From the NCBI RefSeq assembly GCF_019968905.1, contig NZ_CP079946.1, positions 1,426,001 to 1,490,000 of the forward strand: DNA of 64,000 nucleotides. The letters run 5' to 3'. The notes beneath the pieces are model-generated. The model did not search any database. It saw only the letters and a program-made list of their open reading frames with translations, and had not been told where the DNA came from. Shown piece by piece: positions 35,796 to 44,703 of the stretch. Both the position numbers and the translations under genes were made by a program. Positions within the stretch are counted from its first letter, which is position 1, and each line of letters starts with the position of its first letter. Origin of the DNA: Corallococcus sp. EGB (GTDB lineage Bacteria; Myxococcota; Myxococcia; Myxococcales; Myxococcaceae).

Positions 35796-36494
35796 ATGGC
35801 TGGGAACGACTCACGCGGCCGCACCCCGTTGTCCCTGGTGGGACAGGAGCCGGACCTCGTCTTCTACACACGGCAGGCCTCGGAGCTCGGCGGGCCCGTG
35901 CTCGTGCTGGGCGCGGCCAATGGCCGGGTGCCCTGGGCGCTCGCGGGCCACGGCTTCACCACCGTGGGGGTGGATCCCTCCGAGGCGATGATCCGCTCCG
36001 CCGAGGAGCGCCGCGCCTCCGAGGCCCCGGACGTCTCCGAGCGCACGCGCCTCATCGCCGCGGATCCGCGCGCGCTGCGGCTGCCGGAGCAGTTCCCCCT
36101 GGTGCTCGCCCCACAGCACGCGCTGGGCCTGATGGCCGGCCGCGATGACCTGGAGGCGTTCCTCGCCACCGTGCGCCACCACCTGGCTCCGGGCGGAACG
36201 TTCATCTACGACGTGCTCAACGCCCCGCGCGAGCCCGTGCTGCCTCGCGATGACGACGAGCCCGGCTCCGCGGTGGAGCCCCGCCGCCCCCTCTTCGCCC
36301 TGCACCTGCGCGAGCGGCGCACCGCGGGAGGTCCCAGCCCCATCCGCCGCCTCAAGCTGCGCCACTTCCTCCCCGAGGAGCTGGAGAACGCCCTCGTCGC
36401 CAGCGGCCTCACGCTGCGCGAGCGCTACGGCCGCTTCGACGGCAAGCCCTTCGACCTGGAGGACCTGCGCCAGATTGGCGTCGCCGGGACGTGA
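35796..36494 (+). CDS. SAM-dependent methyltransferase
   Basis: The 232-residue product has a class I methyltransferase fold: motif I VLVLGAANGRVPWALA, the acidic strand-2 end VGVDPSEAMI, a post-II region RLIAADPRALRLPEQF, and HHLAPGGTFIYDVLN for motif III. The N of GAANG replaces the common CGTG. The start ATG at 35796 is the first before the conserved core. Substrate unknown. It converges on the response-regulator gene with only 9 bp between stops. Confidence 0.85.
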   Translation: MAGNDSRGRTPLSLVGQEPDLVFYTRQASELGGPVLVLGAANGRVPWALAGHGFTTVGVDPSEAMIRSAEERRASEAPDVSERTRLIAADPRALRLPEQFPLVLAPQHALGLMAGRDDLEAFLATVRHHLAPGGTFIYDVLNAPREPVLPRDDDEPGSAVEPRRPLFALHLRERRTAGGPSPIRRLKLRHFLPEELENALVASGLTLRERYGRFDGKPFDLEDLRQIGVAGT

Positions 36495-36503
36495 GCCGCT
36501 GCT

Positions 36504-37217
36504 TCAGCGCTCGAAGCGGTAGCCCAGGCCGCGCACCGTGAGGAAGTGCCGGGGCGCTTCCGGGTCGGCCTCGAACTTCAGCCGCAGCTGGCGCATGAAG
36601 TTGTCCACCGTGCGAGCGCTGCCCTCGTAGTGGTAGCCCCACGCGCCGGACAACAGCTCCTCGCGGGTGAAGGTGCGGCCCGGGTGCGCGAGGAAGTGCG
36701 CCAGCAGCTTGAACTCCTGCGCCGTCAACTCCACCGGCTGCCCGTCGCGAGCCACCGTGCGCTGCGCCAGGTCCACCTTCACGTCCCCGAACGTCACCGG
36801 CGGCTGCGTGGTGCCCGTGGCCCCGAACCTCCGGCGCAGCACCGCCTTGATGCGCGCGAGCAGCTCCTGGAGGCCGAAGGGCTTCACCACGTAGTCGTCC
36901 GCGCCCAGGTTGAGGCCCAATATCTTGTCCGCCTCCTGGCCCCGCGCGGAGAGCACCACCACGGGCGTGTCCCGGCCGCGCTGGCGCAGCTCGCGGATGA
37001 CCTCGTAGCCGTTCAGCTCCGGCAGCATCAGGTCCAGCACCAGCAGGTCCGGCGCCTCGTCCAGCGCCTTGGCCAGGCCCGTGCGGCCATCCTGGGCCTG
37101 GAGGACCTCGTAGCCCTCGAAGCGCAGGTTCATGGACACGCCGGTGAGGATGGACAGGTCGTCCTCCACGACCAGGATGCGCTGGGGCTTCTCCTCGGAA
37201 GGGACGGACGTGCTCAT
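36504..37217 (-). CDS. OmpR/PhoB-type response regulator
   Basis: The 237-residue product has a receiver domain with the acidic pair ED19-D20, phospho-acceptor Asp62 (LVLDLMLPELNG), Ser in VVVLSARG and Lys in DDYVVKPFG. A winged-helix DNA-binding domain follows (LTAQEFKLLAHFLAHPGRTF, ARTVDNFMRQLRLKFE, VRGLGYRFER). The ATG at 37217 overlaps the kinase stop as ATGA. Gene order here is kinase first, then regulator. DNA targets are unknown; the palindrome in the divergent promoter region at 38810-38824 is a possible site. Confidence 0.95.
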   Translation of the reverse strand: MSTSVPSEEKPQRILVVEDDLSILTGVSMNLRFEGYEVLQAQDGRTGLAKALDEAPDLLVLDLMLPELNGYEVIRELRQRGRDTPVVVLSARGQEADKILGLNLGADDYVVKPFGLQELLARIKAVLRRRFGATGTTQPPVTFGDVKVDLAQRTVARDGQPVELTAQEFKLLAHFLAHPGRTFTREELLSGAWGYHYEGSARTVDNFMRQLRLKFEADPEAPRHFLTVRGLGYRFER

Positions 37218-38743
37218 GCGCGGCCCACCGGCAGCTGGATGGTGAAGCAGCTGCCCTGGCCGGGCTCGCTCCTCACGGTGATGCGGCCGCCGTGCGCGTC
37301 CACGATGCGCTTGCTGATGGCGAGCCCCAGGCCGCTGCCCTCCGTCTTGCGCGTGAGCAGGTTGTCCACCCTGTAGAAGCGCTCGAAGATGCGCTTCCGG
37401 TCCTTCCTGGCGATTCCCACCCCGTTGTCCTCCACCGACAGATTCACGTGGCCGCCCTCTCTCCATGCCCGGAGGGCGATCCTGCGGTTCGTGGGCCCAC
37501 TGTACTTGTAGGCATTCTGCAACAGGTTGAGCAGCGCGCCCGCCACCGCGACGCGGTCCACGTCCACTTCGGGCAGCCCGTCATCCACCACCACGGTGAA
37601 CTCCATGCCGTCGCCGTGACGCTGCGTGCGGAAGGCCGCCACCGCCGCGTCCACCACGTCCGTCACCGGCAGGGACTCGCGCTGGTACACCTTGCGGCCG
37701 CTCTCGATGCGCGCCCAGTCCAGCACCCGCTCGATGAGGTCCGACAGCCGCTCGGTCTCCTTCGTGAGCAGGTTGAGCACCTCCTGCGTCTGCGCCGGGT
37801 CCTTCAGCCGGCCCAGGGCCAGCGTCTCGATGAACATGCGGATGGAGGTGAGCGGCGTGCGCAGTTCATGGCTCACCAGCGACACGAAGTCCGTCTTCAT
37901 GCGCGACAGGCGCGCCTCGCGGTAGAGCACTCGCGCGGTGTAGCCCACGCCGAAGGTGAGCGTCAGGTAGAACAGGCCCAGCAGCACGCCGTACACGGCG
38001 CGGTTGCGCGTGGAGGCGCTCGCCACGGGGTCCTCGCCCGTGGGCAGCACCACCAGGCGGAAGTCCTGCAGCGGCGCGGACAGCACCCGCTCCGCGAGCA
38101 CCGGCGGCCCCAGCGCGTTCTGCCGCGCCTGGGCCACCTCCGACATCAGCCGGTTGACGAGCCCGCCTTCACCGGACGTATCGCGCGGCACGGGCAGCAG
38201 CGTGAAGCGCACGGGCTCCGACGTGGCCCGCACCTGCGCCTTGTCCGCCAGGAGCGCGTCCAGCGCCGCGTTCGACAGGCGCACGCCCCGCACGGTGGCG
38301 CCCTGGCGCTCGGCGGCCACCATCACCGCGCGGCCGCTGGTGGCGAGCGAGAAGACGGTGGGCACCGTGGGCAGCGAAGCGGCCTCCGGCACCAGCGCCG
38401 CCAGGGCCTCCGCCAGCTGCGGGTCCTTCGTGCGCACCAGGCCGTTCTCCACGTGGAAGGTGCCCTCGGGGTCGGACAGCTCCTGGTCGTCCGGCAGGAG
38501 GAACGCCAGCCGGTCGCCCCCCTGCACCAGGCGCCCGCTGTTGAGCGCGCGCGGCACCTCCGCGGACAGGTCCGCCAGCGTCCCCCGCCACGCGGACTCC
38601 AGGCGTTTCTCCACCGCGGCGCGCTCGTTGATGATGGCCACGACGCCGAAGCCCGACAGGCCGGCCGAGGGGAGCACGACCAGCAGGATGAGCAGCGCGA
38701 ACGTGCGCCGGAAGCTGAGGATGACGGGCGCGGGACGGGTCAC
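37214..38743 (-). CDS. Membrane sensor histidine kinase
   Basis: The 509-residue product has two membrane helices (about 13-36 and 245-268) bounding a roughly 210-residue periplasmic sensor, then DHp and CA domains. Phospho-acceptor His292 is in SHELRTPLTSIRMF; the N box (LLQNAYKYSG), G1 (DNGVGI), F (FERFYRVD) and G2 (EGSGLGLAIS) are all intact. The likely start is the GTG at about 38743 (VTRPAPVILSFRRTF), just before the first helix; a GTG at 38830 would add 29 residues of low-complexity sequence. It is cotranscribed with the response regulator. Signal sensed unknown. Confidence 0.92.
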   Translation of the reverse strand: MTRPAPVILSFRRTFALLILLVVLPSAGLSGFGVVAIINERAAVEKRLESAWRGTLADLSAEVPRALNSGRLVQGGDRLAFLLPDDQELSDPEGTFHVENGLVRTKDPQLAEALAALVPEAASLPTVPTVFSLATSGRAVMVAAERQGATVRGVRLSNAALDALLADKAQVRATSEPVRFTLLPVPRDTSGEGGLVNRLMSEVAQARQNALGPPVLAERVLSAPLQDFRLVVLPTGEDPVASASTRNRAVYGVLLGLFYLTLTFGVGYTARVLYREARLSRMKTDFVSLVSHELRTPLTSIRMFIETLALGRLKDPAQTQEVLNLLTKETERLSDLIERVLDWARIESGRKVYQRESLPVTDVVDAAVAAFRTQRHGDGMEFTVVVDDGLPEVDVDRVAVAGALLNLLQNAYKYSGPTNRRIALRAWREGGHVNLSVEDNGVGIARKDRKRIFERFYRVDNLLTRKTEGSGLGLAISKRIVDAHGGRITVRSEPGQGSCFTIQLPVGRA

Positions 38744-38809
38744 GACTCCTGAGTGTCTACACGCGACGGCGGCCGGGTGCTCGCGGCTTTTGGGGGGAGG
38801 GGGATGCTT

Positions 38810-38824
38810 CCCGACACTGTCGGG
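38810..38824. promoter_or_regulatory. Palindromic site in a divergent promoter region, candidate operator
   Basis: CCCGACA and TGTCGGG are separated by one C, in the 251-bp gap between the histidine-kinase gene (-) and the propeller-cytochrome gene (+). Symmetry and position suit a dimeric regulator; no direct evidence. Confidence 0.35.
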
Positions 38825-38994
38825 GGACACACGGCGGGTGTGGAAGGGTTCGACTTCCGGGGGGCGGCTGGGGGAGCATGCGGCCCGCGGGAAGGCGTGT
38901 GAGCTGGGCCGGCACGCTCCCGACAGGCCGTGGGGCTTGCGCGCATGCTGGGGCCGGAGGAGCGCGCGACGCCTTCGCGGGGAGGGCAGTTCCG

Positions 38995-41037
38995 ATGCGA
39001 CGGCAGGGATGGGCCGCGCTGTGCGCGGTGACGACGCTGGTGCTGTCGGGTTGCAAGGAGCGCGAGGTGGCGGGCACCTGGAGCAACGCCTCCGGATCCG
39101 TGGCGCTCAGCCGGGATGACTCGCTGCTCTACGTGGTGGACTCGGACAACGGCATCCTCGCCGTGGTGGACACCGAGCGCCGGGAGAAGGTGTCCGAGGT
39201 GCGGGTGGGCCCGCGTCCGGAGCGCGTGACGGTGGGCCCGGACGACACCGTGTACGTGACGAACCGGGGCGGACGCAGCGTGTCCGTCATCCGCAAGGGA
39301 GAAGCGGTGGAGGCCGCGCGCATCCCGGTGGGCGTGGAGCCCACGGGGCTCACGGTGTCGCCGGACGGCCGCACGCTGTACGTGGTGAACAGCGCCACGC
39401 GTGAGTCCGCCGCGCGGGGCAGCCTCACCGCCATCGACACGGACTCGCTCACCGCGCGCTGGGAGCTGCCGCTGGGCGAGGAGCCGCGCGGCATCGCGCT
39501 CCTGGAGGACGGCCGCAAGGCGGCGGTGACGCTGTTCCGCCAGGGCGACGTGATGACGGTGGACCTGTCCAACGCGGACCAGCCCCGGGTGATGCGCGAC
39601 GGCACGGACCTGCTCGCGAAGGCCAACCGGCCGTTGGCCGCGGGAGCCATCGGGGCTCGCTCGAACTCCGATGCGCCGCTGCCCCCGTCTTCCCAGGCGG
39701 GTCCGCGCTCCTTCCGGTCGCGCGGCATGGTGGACCTGTTGGGCGCTCCGGACGGACGGCGCCTCTTCGCGCCGGTGCTGTGGTCGCGCGAGGACCCCCT
39801 GGGCGGGCCCGTGGACGGCAGCGATCCGGCGCTGGGGGACTCCATGTACGGCGGCGGGACGCCGTGCGGCGCGGCGGCGGGCGGCGGCGTGGTGGCCGCG
39901 GGCCTCATCACCTTCGACGCGGAGGGCGAATCGCCCCGGCCGGTGGTGGACGACCTGGACGAGTGCAGGCCGCCGCCGGAGGAGAAGCCGGACTATCCCA
40001 CGTCGCTCATCGCGAGCCCGTCGTTCACGAAGTCCCTGCAGGGGCCGGCGGCGGCGGTGGTGGACCCCACGGGCGCGTGGCTGTTCCTGGTGAACCAGGG
40101 CTCGAACAACGTGGCCGTCGTGCCCTCGTGGCGCCGCTCCGGTTCGGACCTGGAGAGCACGTTGAGCCCGGTGCGCCAGCTGGTGGACGTGGGCGCGGGG
40201 CCCAACGGCATCGCGCTCACGCGAGACGGGCGCAAGGCGTACGTCTACAACGCGTTCGACCACACGGTGAGCACGCTGGTGTCCTCCGGGAACGAGCTGG
40301 GCGGCATCCGCGAGGAGGGCCAGCGCCTGGCCATCGCGGGCGACACGCTGTCGCCCATGGCGGCGGCGGGCCGGCGGATGTTCTTCAGCGCGGTGGATGA
40401 GCGGATGACCCGCCCTTCCGTGGCGGTGTCCTGCGCGTCGTGCCACCTGGAGGGCCGCGAGGACGGCCACGTGTGGGGCTTCCCGGACGGGCCGCGCCAG
40501 ACGCCCAGCCTGGCGGGGCGCATGACGACGGCCACGGCGCCCTTCCACTGGAGCGGCGAGTTCTCCGCGCTGGGGGACTTCATGAGCGCCACGGTGAAGG
40601 ACCGCATGGGCGGCCAGGAGCTGGACACGGACACGGTGGCGAAGCTGGGCGCGTTCATCGACGCCATCCCCGCGCCGGACAACGCGTTCAAGGGCGAGCC
40701 GCTGACGGCGCAGCAGGCGCACGGGGCCGCGCTCTTCGCGCAGGCGAAGTGCGACACGTGCCACTCGGGCGCGGCGTTCACGAACAACACCAACGTGGAC
40801 GTGGGCACGTTCGTGCGCTCGGGTGTGCTGCAGGACGCGGTGGCGGTCATCCGCTCGGGGCTCAACACGCCGTCGCTCCTGGGCGTGGGCCGCACCGCGC
40901 CGTACCTGCATGACGGCAGCGCCCCCACGCTCAAGGCCCGCCTGATGAAGGGCCGCGAGACGAACCTGCACGGCATGACGTCGACGCTGTCCGACGCGGA
41001 CATGGACGACCTGGTCGCGTACCTGGAGACGCTGTAG
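38995..41037 (+). CDS. Beta-propeller / di-haem cytochrome c lipoprotein
   Basis: The 680-residue product has a signal peptide with lipobox VLSGC, a YncE-like propeller (motifs LYVVDSDNGILAVVDTERRE, LTVSPDGRTLYVVN, IALTRDGRKAYVYN), then a cytochrome-c-peroxidase/MauG-like domain with CASCH at 480-484 and CDTCH at 586-590 and the late motif GVGRTAPYLHDGSAPTL. GGAGGG lies 8 nt before the ATG at 38995. The domain order is that of 12269-14587, but this one is a lipoprotein, not a membrane-helix protein, and lacks the TIG-like domain. Probable periplasmic redox enzyme; substrate unknown. Confidence 0.88.
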   Translation: MRRQGWAALCAVTTLVLSGCKEREVAGTWSNASGSVALSRDDSLLYVVDSDNGILAVVDTERREKVSEVRVGPRPERVTVGPDDTVYVTNRGGRSVSVIRKGEAVEAARIPVGVEPTGLTVSPDGRTLYVVNSATRESAARGSLTAIDTDSLTARWELPLGEEPRGIALLEDGRKAAVTLFRQGDVMTVDLSNADQPRVMRDGTDLLAKANRPLAAGAIGARSNSDAPLPPSSQAGPRSFRSRGMVDLLGAPDGRRLFAPVLWSREDPLGGPVDGSDPALGDSMYGGGTPCGAAAGGGVVAAGLITFDAEGESPRPVVDDLDECRPPPEEKPDYPTSLIASPSFTKSLQGPAAAVVDPTGAWLFLVNQGSNNVAVVPSWRRSGSDLESTLSPVRQLVDVGAGPNGIALTRDGRKAYVYNAFDHTVSTLVSSGNELGGIREEGQRLAIAGDTLSPMAAAGRRMFFSAVDERMTRPSVAVSCASCHLEGREDGHVWGFPDGPRQTPSLAGRMTTATAPFHWSGEFSALGDFMSATVKDRMGGQELDTDTVAKLGAFIDAIPAPDNAFKGEPLTAQQAHGAALFAQAKCDTCHSGAAFTNNTNVDVGTFVRSGVLQDAVAVIRSGLNTPSLLGVGRTAPYLHDGSAPTLKARLMKGRETNLHGMTSTLSDADMDDLVAYLETL

Positions 41038-41045
41038 CGGGGAAG

Positions 41046-41075
41046 GGGGCACGGGCCCGACGGCGCCCGTGCCCC
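41046..41075. terminator. Terminator hairpin between convergent genes
   Basis: Perfect 11-bp arms (GGGGCACGGGC, GCCCGTGCCCC) with an 8-nt loop begin 9 bp after the stop at 41037 and lie 106 bp from the convergent stop at 41182. Confidence 0.8.
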
Positions 41076-41181
41076 GCCCGCGGTCAGCGCGGGTCGTGCC
41101 GGTCGATGAAGTCCGGTCGGTCTCCTCCACGCCGCCGTGGGACCCGAAGGGAAGGGCGGGGATGGGGGAGCGCGTCTCGGG

Positions 41182-41946
41182 TTACTGCGCCGAAGGCGCG
41201 GGCTTCCGCGGAGCCGGCGCCACGGGCCGCACGTTCGCGGGACGCGGAGCGGCGACGGGCGGGGGCAACAAGGTGCCCGTGGGCGAAGGCGCGGAGAGCT
41301 GATCCGTCGTCCCCGTGCGCGGCGCGGTGAGGCTGTTCATCGGCTCCAGCGGCGCATCCAGGTGCAGGTGGTCCCCCGCGTCGCCCGGAGGTTCCGTCCC
41401 TGCGTCCGCCGTTGGATCCACCCCGCCGTGATTCGACGTCACCGCGAGCCGGGCCACGTCCATCGCGCGGTCGGGGTCATCCCCCAGCCAGGTCACGACG
41501 ACGACGCATGGCGTGTCGTCATCCCACGCCACCACCTGCGTCATGCCCTGCACGGGGTTGCGGCGCGCGGCGGCCCGGCCCAGCCCCGGAATCTCCTCGC
41601 CGTCCGCGTCCAGCATGGGCGCGAGCAACGCGCGCGCATCCGCCTTCGCGTAGTGCGGCTGGCAGTCATACGCCACCGACACGGACAGGTCCGCCTGCGC
41701 CGCCGAGCGCAGCGAGCACACCGGTCCGCACGTGGGACACGCCCGCTCCTCCTTCATCGTGAAGCCGTTCAGCGTGAGGTCGCGCAGGTCCGCCGGGAGC
41801 AGCTCCTCGCACGAAGGCATGGCCAGCGTGGACGGCCGCCCTGGCAGCCCGATGCCCCCCGCGTCCGACGCGTCCGTGCCCGCACCGGGCCTGGTGCACG
41901 CGCCCAGGGCGAGCGCCATCAGCAGTGCACCCCGTCCGACCCTCAT
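41182..41946 (-). CDS. Lipoprotein of unknown function
   Basis: The 254-residue product has a signal peptide with lipobox ALGAC, a central domain with ACPTCGPVCSLR and further Cys (likely disulfides), and a Pro/Ala-rich disordered C-terminal third ending PAPRKPAPSAQ. The ATG at 41946 has GAGGAGAG 9 nt upstream. It is divergent from the outer-membrane barrel gene at 42132. No family recognised; envelope location is clear. Confidence 0.75.
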   Translation of the reverse strand: MRVGRGALLMALALGACTRPGAGTDASDAGGIGLPGRPSTLAMPSCEELLPADLRDLTLNGFTMKEERACPTCGPVCSLRSAAQADLSVSVAYDCQPHYAKADARALLAPMLDADGEEIPGLGRAAARRNPVQGMTQVVAWDDDTPCVVVVTWLGDDPDRAMDVARLAVTSNHGGVDPTADAGTEPPGDAGDHLHLDAPLEPMNSLTAPRTGTTDQLSAPSPTGTLLPPPVAAPRPANVRPVAPAPRKPAPSAQ

Positions 41947-42131
41947 CCCGTTGGCTCTCCTCACCGACGCCATGCGCGCGGGCGCGGATGGTAGACCGTG
42001 CCCGTCCTTCGTCATCAGCATTGTGGAGGGGCTGCCGCTTTCTTGACGCGACCGGATGGCGGGAGGGATGGGGGGCAGGCCGGCCTCGTTCACGGCCGGA
42101 GCGTGGGCTAGGCTGCCTGCCGTCCTCCACC

Positions 42132-43127
42132 ATGCGCCTCTCCGGTCTCCTCAGCCTGACGCTCCTGGCCCTGGCGCCGGCCATGCCCGCCCGGGCCCAG
42201 ACGCCCACCCCGCCTCCCCGGAGCGCGGTCCCTGACGAGTCCTGGAGCGAACCCGGCCAACCGGCCGCCGAGCCGCCCCCCGCGCCGGCGGCGCCCCCCC
42301 GCCCCCAGGCGGCACCCGCGGAGGAGGTCCCCTCGCCCATCCCCGACGCCGAGGGCTGGGAGGCCTTCCCCGGCGCCTCCAACCCGGCCCCCGCGTCGCC
42401 TCCGCCGCCGCCGTCCAGGGCCCCGCCACCCCCGTCGTTCGACGCGCCGCCGCTCGCCGAGCCCCCGCGCCCGTCCCGCCGCGTGAAGGCCCCCCGTCCT
42501 CCACGACCGCCGCTGGCCCCCAACCGCTACGGGCTCTACGGCGGGCGCTCACTGGGCTCCGGACACATCGGCGTGGGCATGGAGCTGGGCTTCCCCTTCG
42601 TGTCCGCGCGCGCCGTGTACGGCGTCCTGGAGCCCCTGGACCTGGGGCTGGGCGTGGACACCGTCTACGGCCTGATGACCGAGCTGCGGGCCAGCGCCCG
42701 CCTCACGCTGATGGACAGCGACAACGCCAGCCTGGCCTTCGTGGTGGACGGCGGCCACGCGTTCTTCCTGCGTCCCGCGGACACGGAGGACCGGGGCGCG
42801 CGCTACCTGAGCGGCCGGCGCGACTGGAACGTGGCCCCGGGGCTGGTGATGTCCTTCCAGGGCGACAGCCCGCGCGCGTGGAGGCCGTACATGGATGTCC
42901 GCGCGCTCATGGCCTTCGACATGGACCCCGTCCAGCGGGATCCACTGGGCGGCAGGCCGCCCGCGTGGAAGCTGGATGCGGCCGTCCTCATCCGGCTGGG
43001 CGCGGAGATTCCCGTGGGAGAGAAGACGTCCTACGCTGTCTCGCTGGGTGGCGACTTCCGCAGCCGCTCCACCGACGCGGAGTTCATGCCCACGGTGTCC
43101 GTGGGCGTGGTGTCCACCCTGTTCTGA
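42132..43127 (+). CDS. Outer-membrane beta-barrel protein with Pro-rich linker
   Basis: The 331-residue product has a signal peptide (LLSLTLLALAPAMPARA), then about 110 residues dominated by Pro/Ala, then a beta-barrel of alternating strands from GLYGGRSLGSGHIGVGMELG to a final strand VSVGVVSTLF ending in Phe, the usual outer-membrane barrel C-terminus. The Pro-rich linker may bind peptidoglycan or span the periplasm. The start is the ATG at 42132. No specific family is recognised. It is followed 35 bp later by gpsA on the same strand. Confidence 0.8.
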   Translation: MRLSGLLSLTLLALAPAMPARAQTPTPPPRSAVPDESWSEPGQPAAEPPPAPAAPPRPQAAPAEEVPSPIPDAEGWEAFPGASNPAPASPPPPPSRAPPPPSFDAPPLAEPPRPSRRVKAPRPPRPPLAPNRYGLYGGRSLGSGHIGVGMELGFPFVSARAVYGVLEPLDLGLGVDTVYGLMTELRASARLTLMDSDNASLAFVVDGGHAFFLRPADTEDRGARYLSGRRDWNVAPGLVMSFQGDSPRAWRPYMDVRALMAFDMDPVQRDPLGGRPPAWKLDAAVLIRLGAEIPVGEKTSYAVSLGGDFRSRSTDAEFMPTVSVGVVSTLF

Positions 43128-43162
43128 AATCCCCCTCACACGTCTCGATCCGAGGTCATCCC

Positions 43163-44170
43163 ATGCGCGGCAGTGTCATTGGTTCAGGTTCGTTCGGAAC
43201 GGCGCTCGCCAACGTCCTCGCGGTGAATTGCGACGAGGTCCGCCTGTGGGGCCGCGAGCCCTCCACCGTGGAGGCCATCAACACCCGCCACGAGAACGCC
43301 ACCTACCTCAAGGGCATCCCCCTCTCCGAGCGCGTGCGCGCGACCACGGACCTTCAGGAGGCGCTGGCCGGCTCGGAGATGGTGGTGCTCGCCACGCCCA
43401 GCCACGCCACCCGTGAGGTGCTCGCGCGCGCCAGGGACTTCCTGCCCAAGGGCGTGCCGCTCGTCACGGTGTCCAAGGGCATCGAGAACGGCACGCTGCT
43501 CACCATGACGGAGCTCCTGGAGGACTGCCTGCCGGAGGAGTTCCATCCGTACATCGCGGTGCTCTCCGGCCCCAGCTTCGCCAAGGAGCTGGCCCGGCGC
43601 ATGCCCACGGTGGTGACCATCGCGTCGCACTGGGACAAGGTGGCCCAGCGCTGCCAGAAGGCGCTCCAGACGGACACCTTCCGCTCGTACACGTCCACGG
43701 ACGTGGTGGGCGTGCAGTACGGCGGCGCGCTGAAGAATGTCATCGCCATCGCCGCGGGCATGGCGGACGGCCTGGGCATGGGCCACAACGCGCGCGCGGC
43801 CATCATCACGCGCGGCCTGGCGGAGATCACCCGGCTCGCGGTGAGGAAGGGCGCCAACCCGCTGACGCTCTCCGGCCTGTCCGGCATGGGTGACCTGGTG
43901 CTCACCTGCACGGGCGAGCTCAGCCGCAACCGCCACGTGGGCATGGAGCTGGGCAAGGGCCGCAAGCTGCCGGACATCCTCGCGGAGATGAAGGAGGTCG
44001 CCGAGGGGGTGAAGACGGCGAAGAGCGCGCGCGACCTGTCCATCAAGACGGGCGTGGAGCTGCCCATCTGCGAGCAGGTCTACCTCATCGCCTACGAGGG
44101 CAAGAACGCCAGGATGGCGGTGGTGGACCTGATGACGCGCCAGCCGAAGTCGGAGCTGTCCGGCGGCTGA
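43163..44170 (+). CDS. gpsA: NAD(P)H-dependent glycerol-3-phosphate dehydrogenase
   Basis: The 335-residue product reduces dihydroxyacetone phosphate to sn-glycerol-3-phosphate, the backbone precursor of phospholipids, in the cytoplasm. Visible are the N-terminal Rossmann motif GSGSFGTALA (7-16), the SKGIENGT and SGPSFAKE signatures (around 110 and 135), the catalytic Lys191 in GGALKNVIAIAAG, and LSGLSGMGDLVLTCT for glycerol phosphate binding. The length equals the family norm. The start is the ATG at 43163. Confidence 0.97.
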   Translation: MRGSVIGSGSFGTALANVLAVNCDEVRLWGREPSTVEAINTRHENATYLKGIPLSERVRATTDLQEALAGSEMVVLATPSHATREVLARARDFLPKGVPLVTVSKGIENGTLLTMTELLEDCLPEEFHPYIAVLSGPSFAKELARRMPTVVTIASHWDKVAQRCQKALQTDTFRSYTSTDVVGVQYGGALKNVIAIAAGMADGLGMGHNARAAIITRGLAEITRLAVRKGANPLTLSGLSGMGDLVLTCTGELSRNRHVGMELGKGRKLPDILAEMKEVAEGVKTAKSARDLSIKTGVELPICEQVYLIAYEGKNARMAVVDLMTRQPKSELSGG

Positions 44171-44191
44171 AGAGGGCGCGGCGGACGGGGC

Positions 44192-44653
44192 TCAGTAGCG
44201 GCGCGGCTTCGCTTCAGGGGCGGCGCCGCGCACGCGCCACACGGTGAGCCGCTCGGAGTTGGTGTGGCTCAGCACCAGGCCCTCCGTCTGCATCTCCTCC
44301 AGCAGGCGGTTCGTCTTGAGCCGGTCCAGCCCGATGCTGCGGCCCAGCAGGTCGCCAGGCATGCCGCTCAGGTTGTGGCGCAGCTCGTTGATGATGGCGC
44401 GCTTGAACTCGTTCTTCTGCAGGCCGTCCAGGTCCTGCGACCGCCACGAGGACAGGATGCCCCAGCCGATGAGCAGCAGCGTCACCACGGCGAGCACCGG
44501 GTAGACGATGTGGCTGTTCTTCTCGAGCAGCTCGATGTAGCCGGTGGTGATGGACGAGACGGGCCGGTCGTAGTCCGGCCCGGAGTCCTGTCCGGGCAGA
44601 CCTTCGATTTGGGCCGTCAACAGCGGGATGAGCAGTTTCAGCGCGGGAGCCAA
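44192..44653 (-). CDS. Membrane protein with a cytoplasmic winged-helix-like domain
   Basis: The 153-residue product has an exported N-terminal stretch, one membrane helix (IVYPVLAVVTLLLIGWGIL, about 48-67) and a C-terminal domain with the pattern of a winged helix (FKRAIINELRHNLSGMPGDL, LDRLKTNRLLEEMQTEGLVL, RLTVWRVRG). A TTG at 44653 is the apparent start, which is the least certain part. If the winged helix binds DNA, this would be a membrane-tethered regulator; alternatively it is a protein-interaction module. It lies 50 bp downstream of hflX and may be cotranscribed with it. Confidence 0.65.
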   Translation of the reverse strand: MAPALKLLIPLLTAQIEGLPGQDSGPDYDRPVSSITTGYIELLEKNSHIVYPVLAVVTLLLIGWGILSSWRSQDLDGLQKNEFKRAIINELRHNLSGMPGDLLGRSIGLDRLKTNRLLEEMQTEGLVLSHTNSERLTVWRVRGAAPEAKPRRY

Positions 44654-44703
44654 GGCCCCCCGACTCTACGGGGAGGGCCCCCGCGCCGACAACCCGCCCG
44701 CCG

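Noticed and set aside
38744-38830. Start of the histidine kinase at the GTG at 38830
   Set aside because: The added 29 residues are low-complexity and polar with no ribosome binding site; the GTG near 38743 places the first membrane helix as usual.
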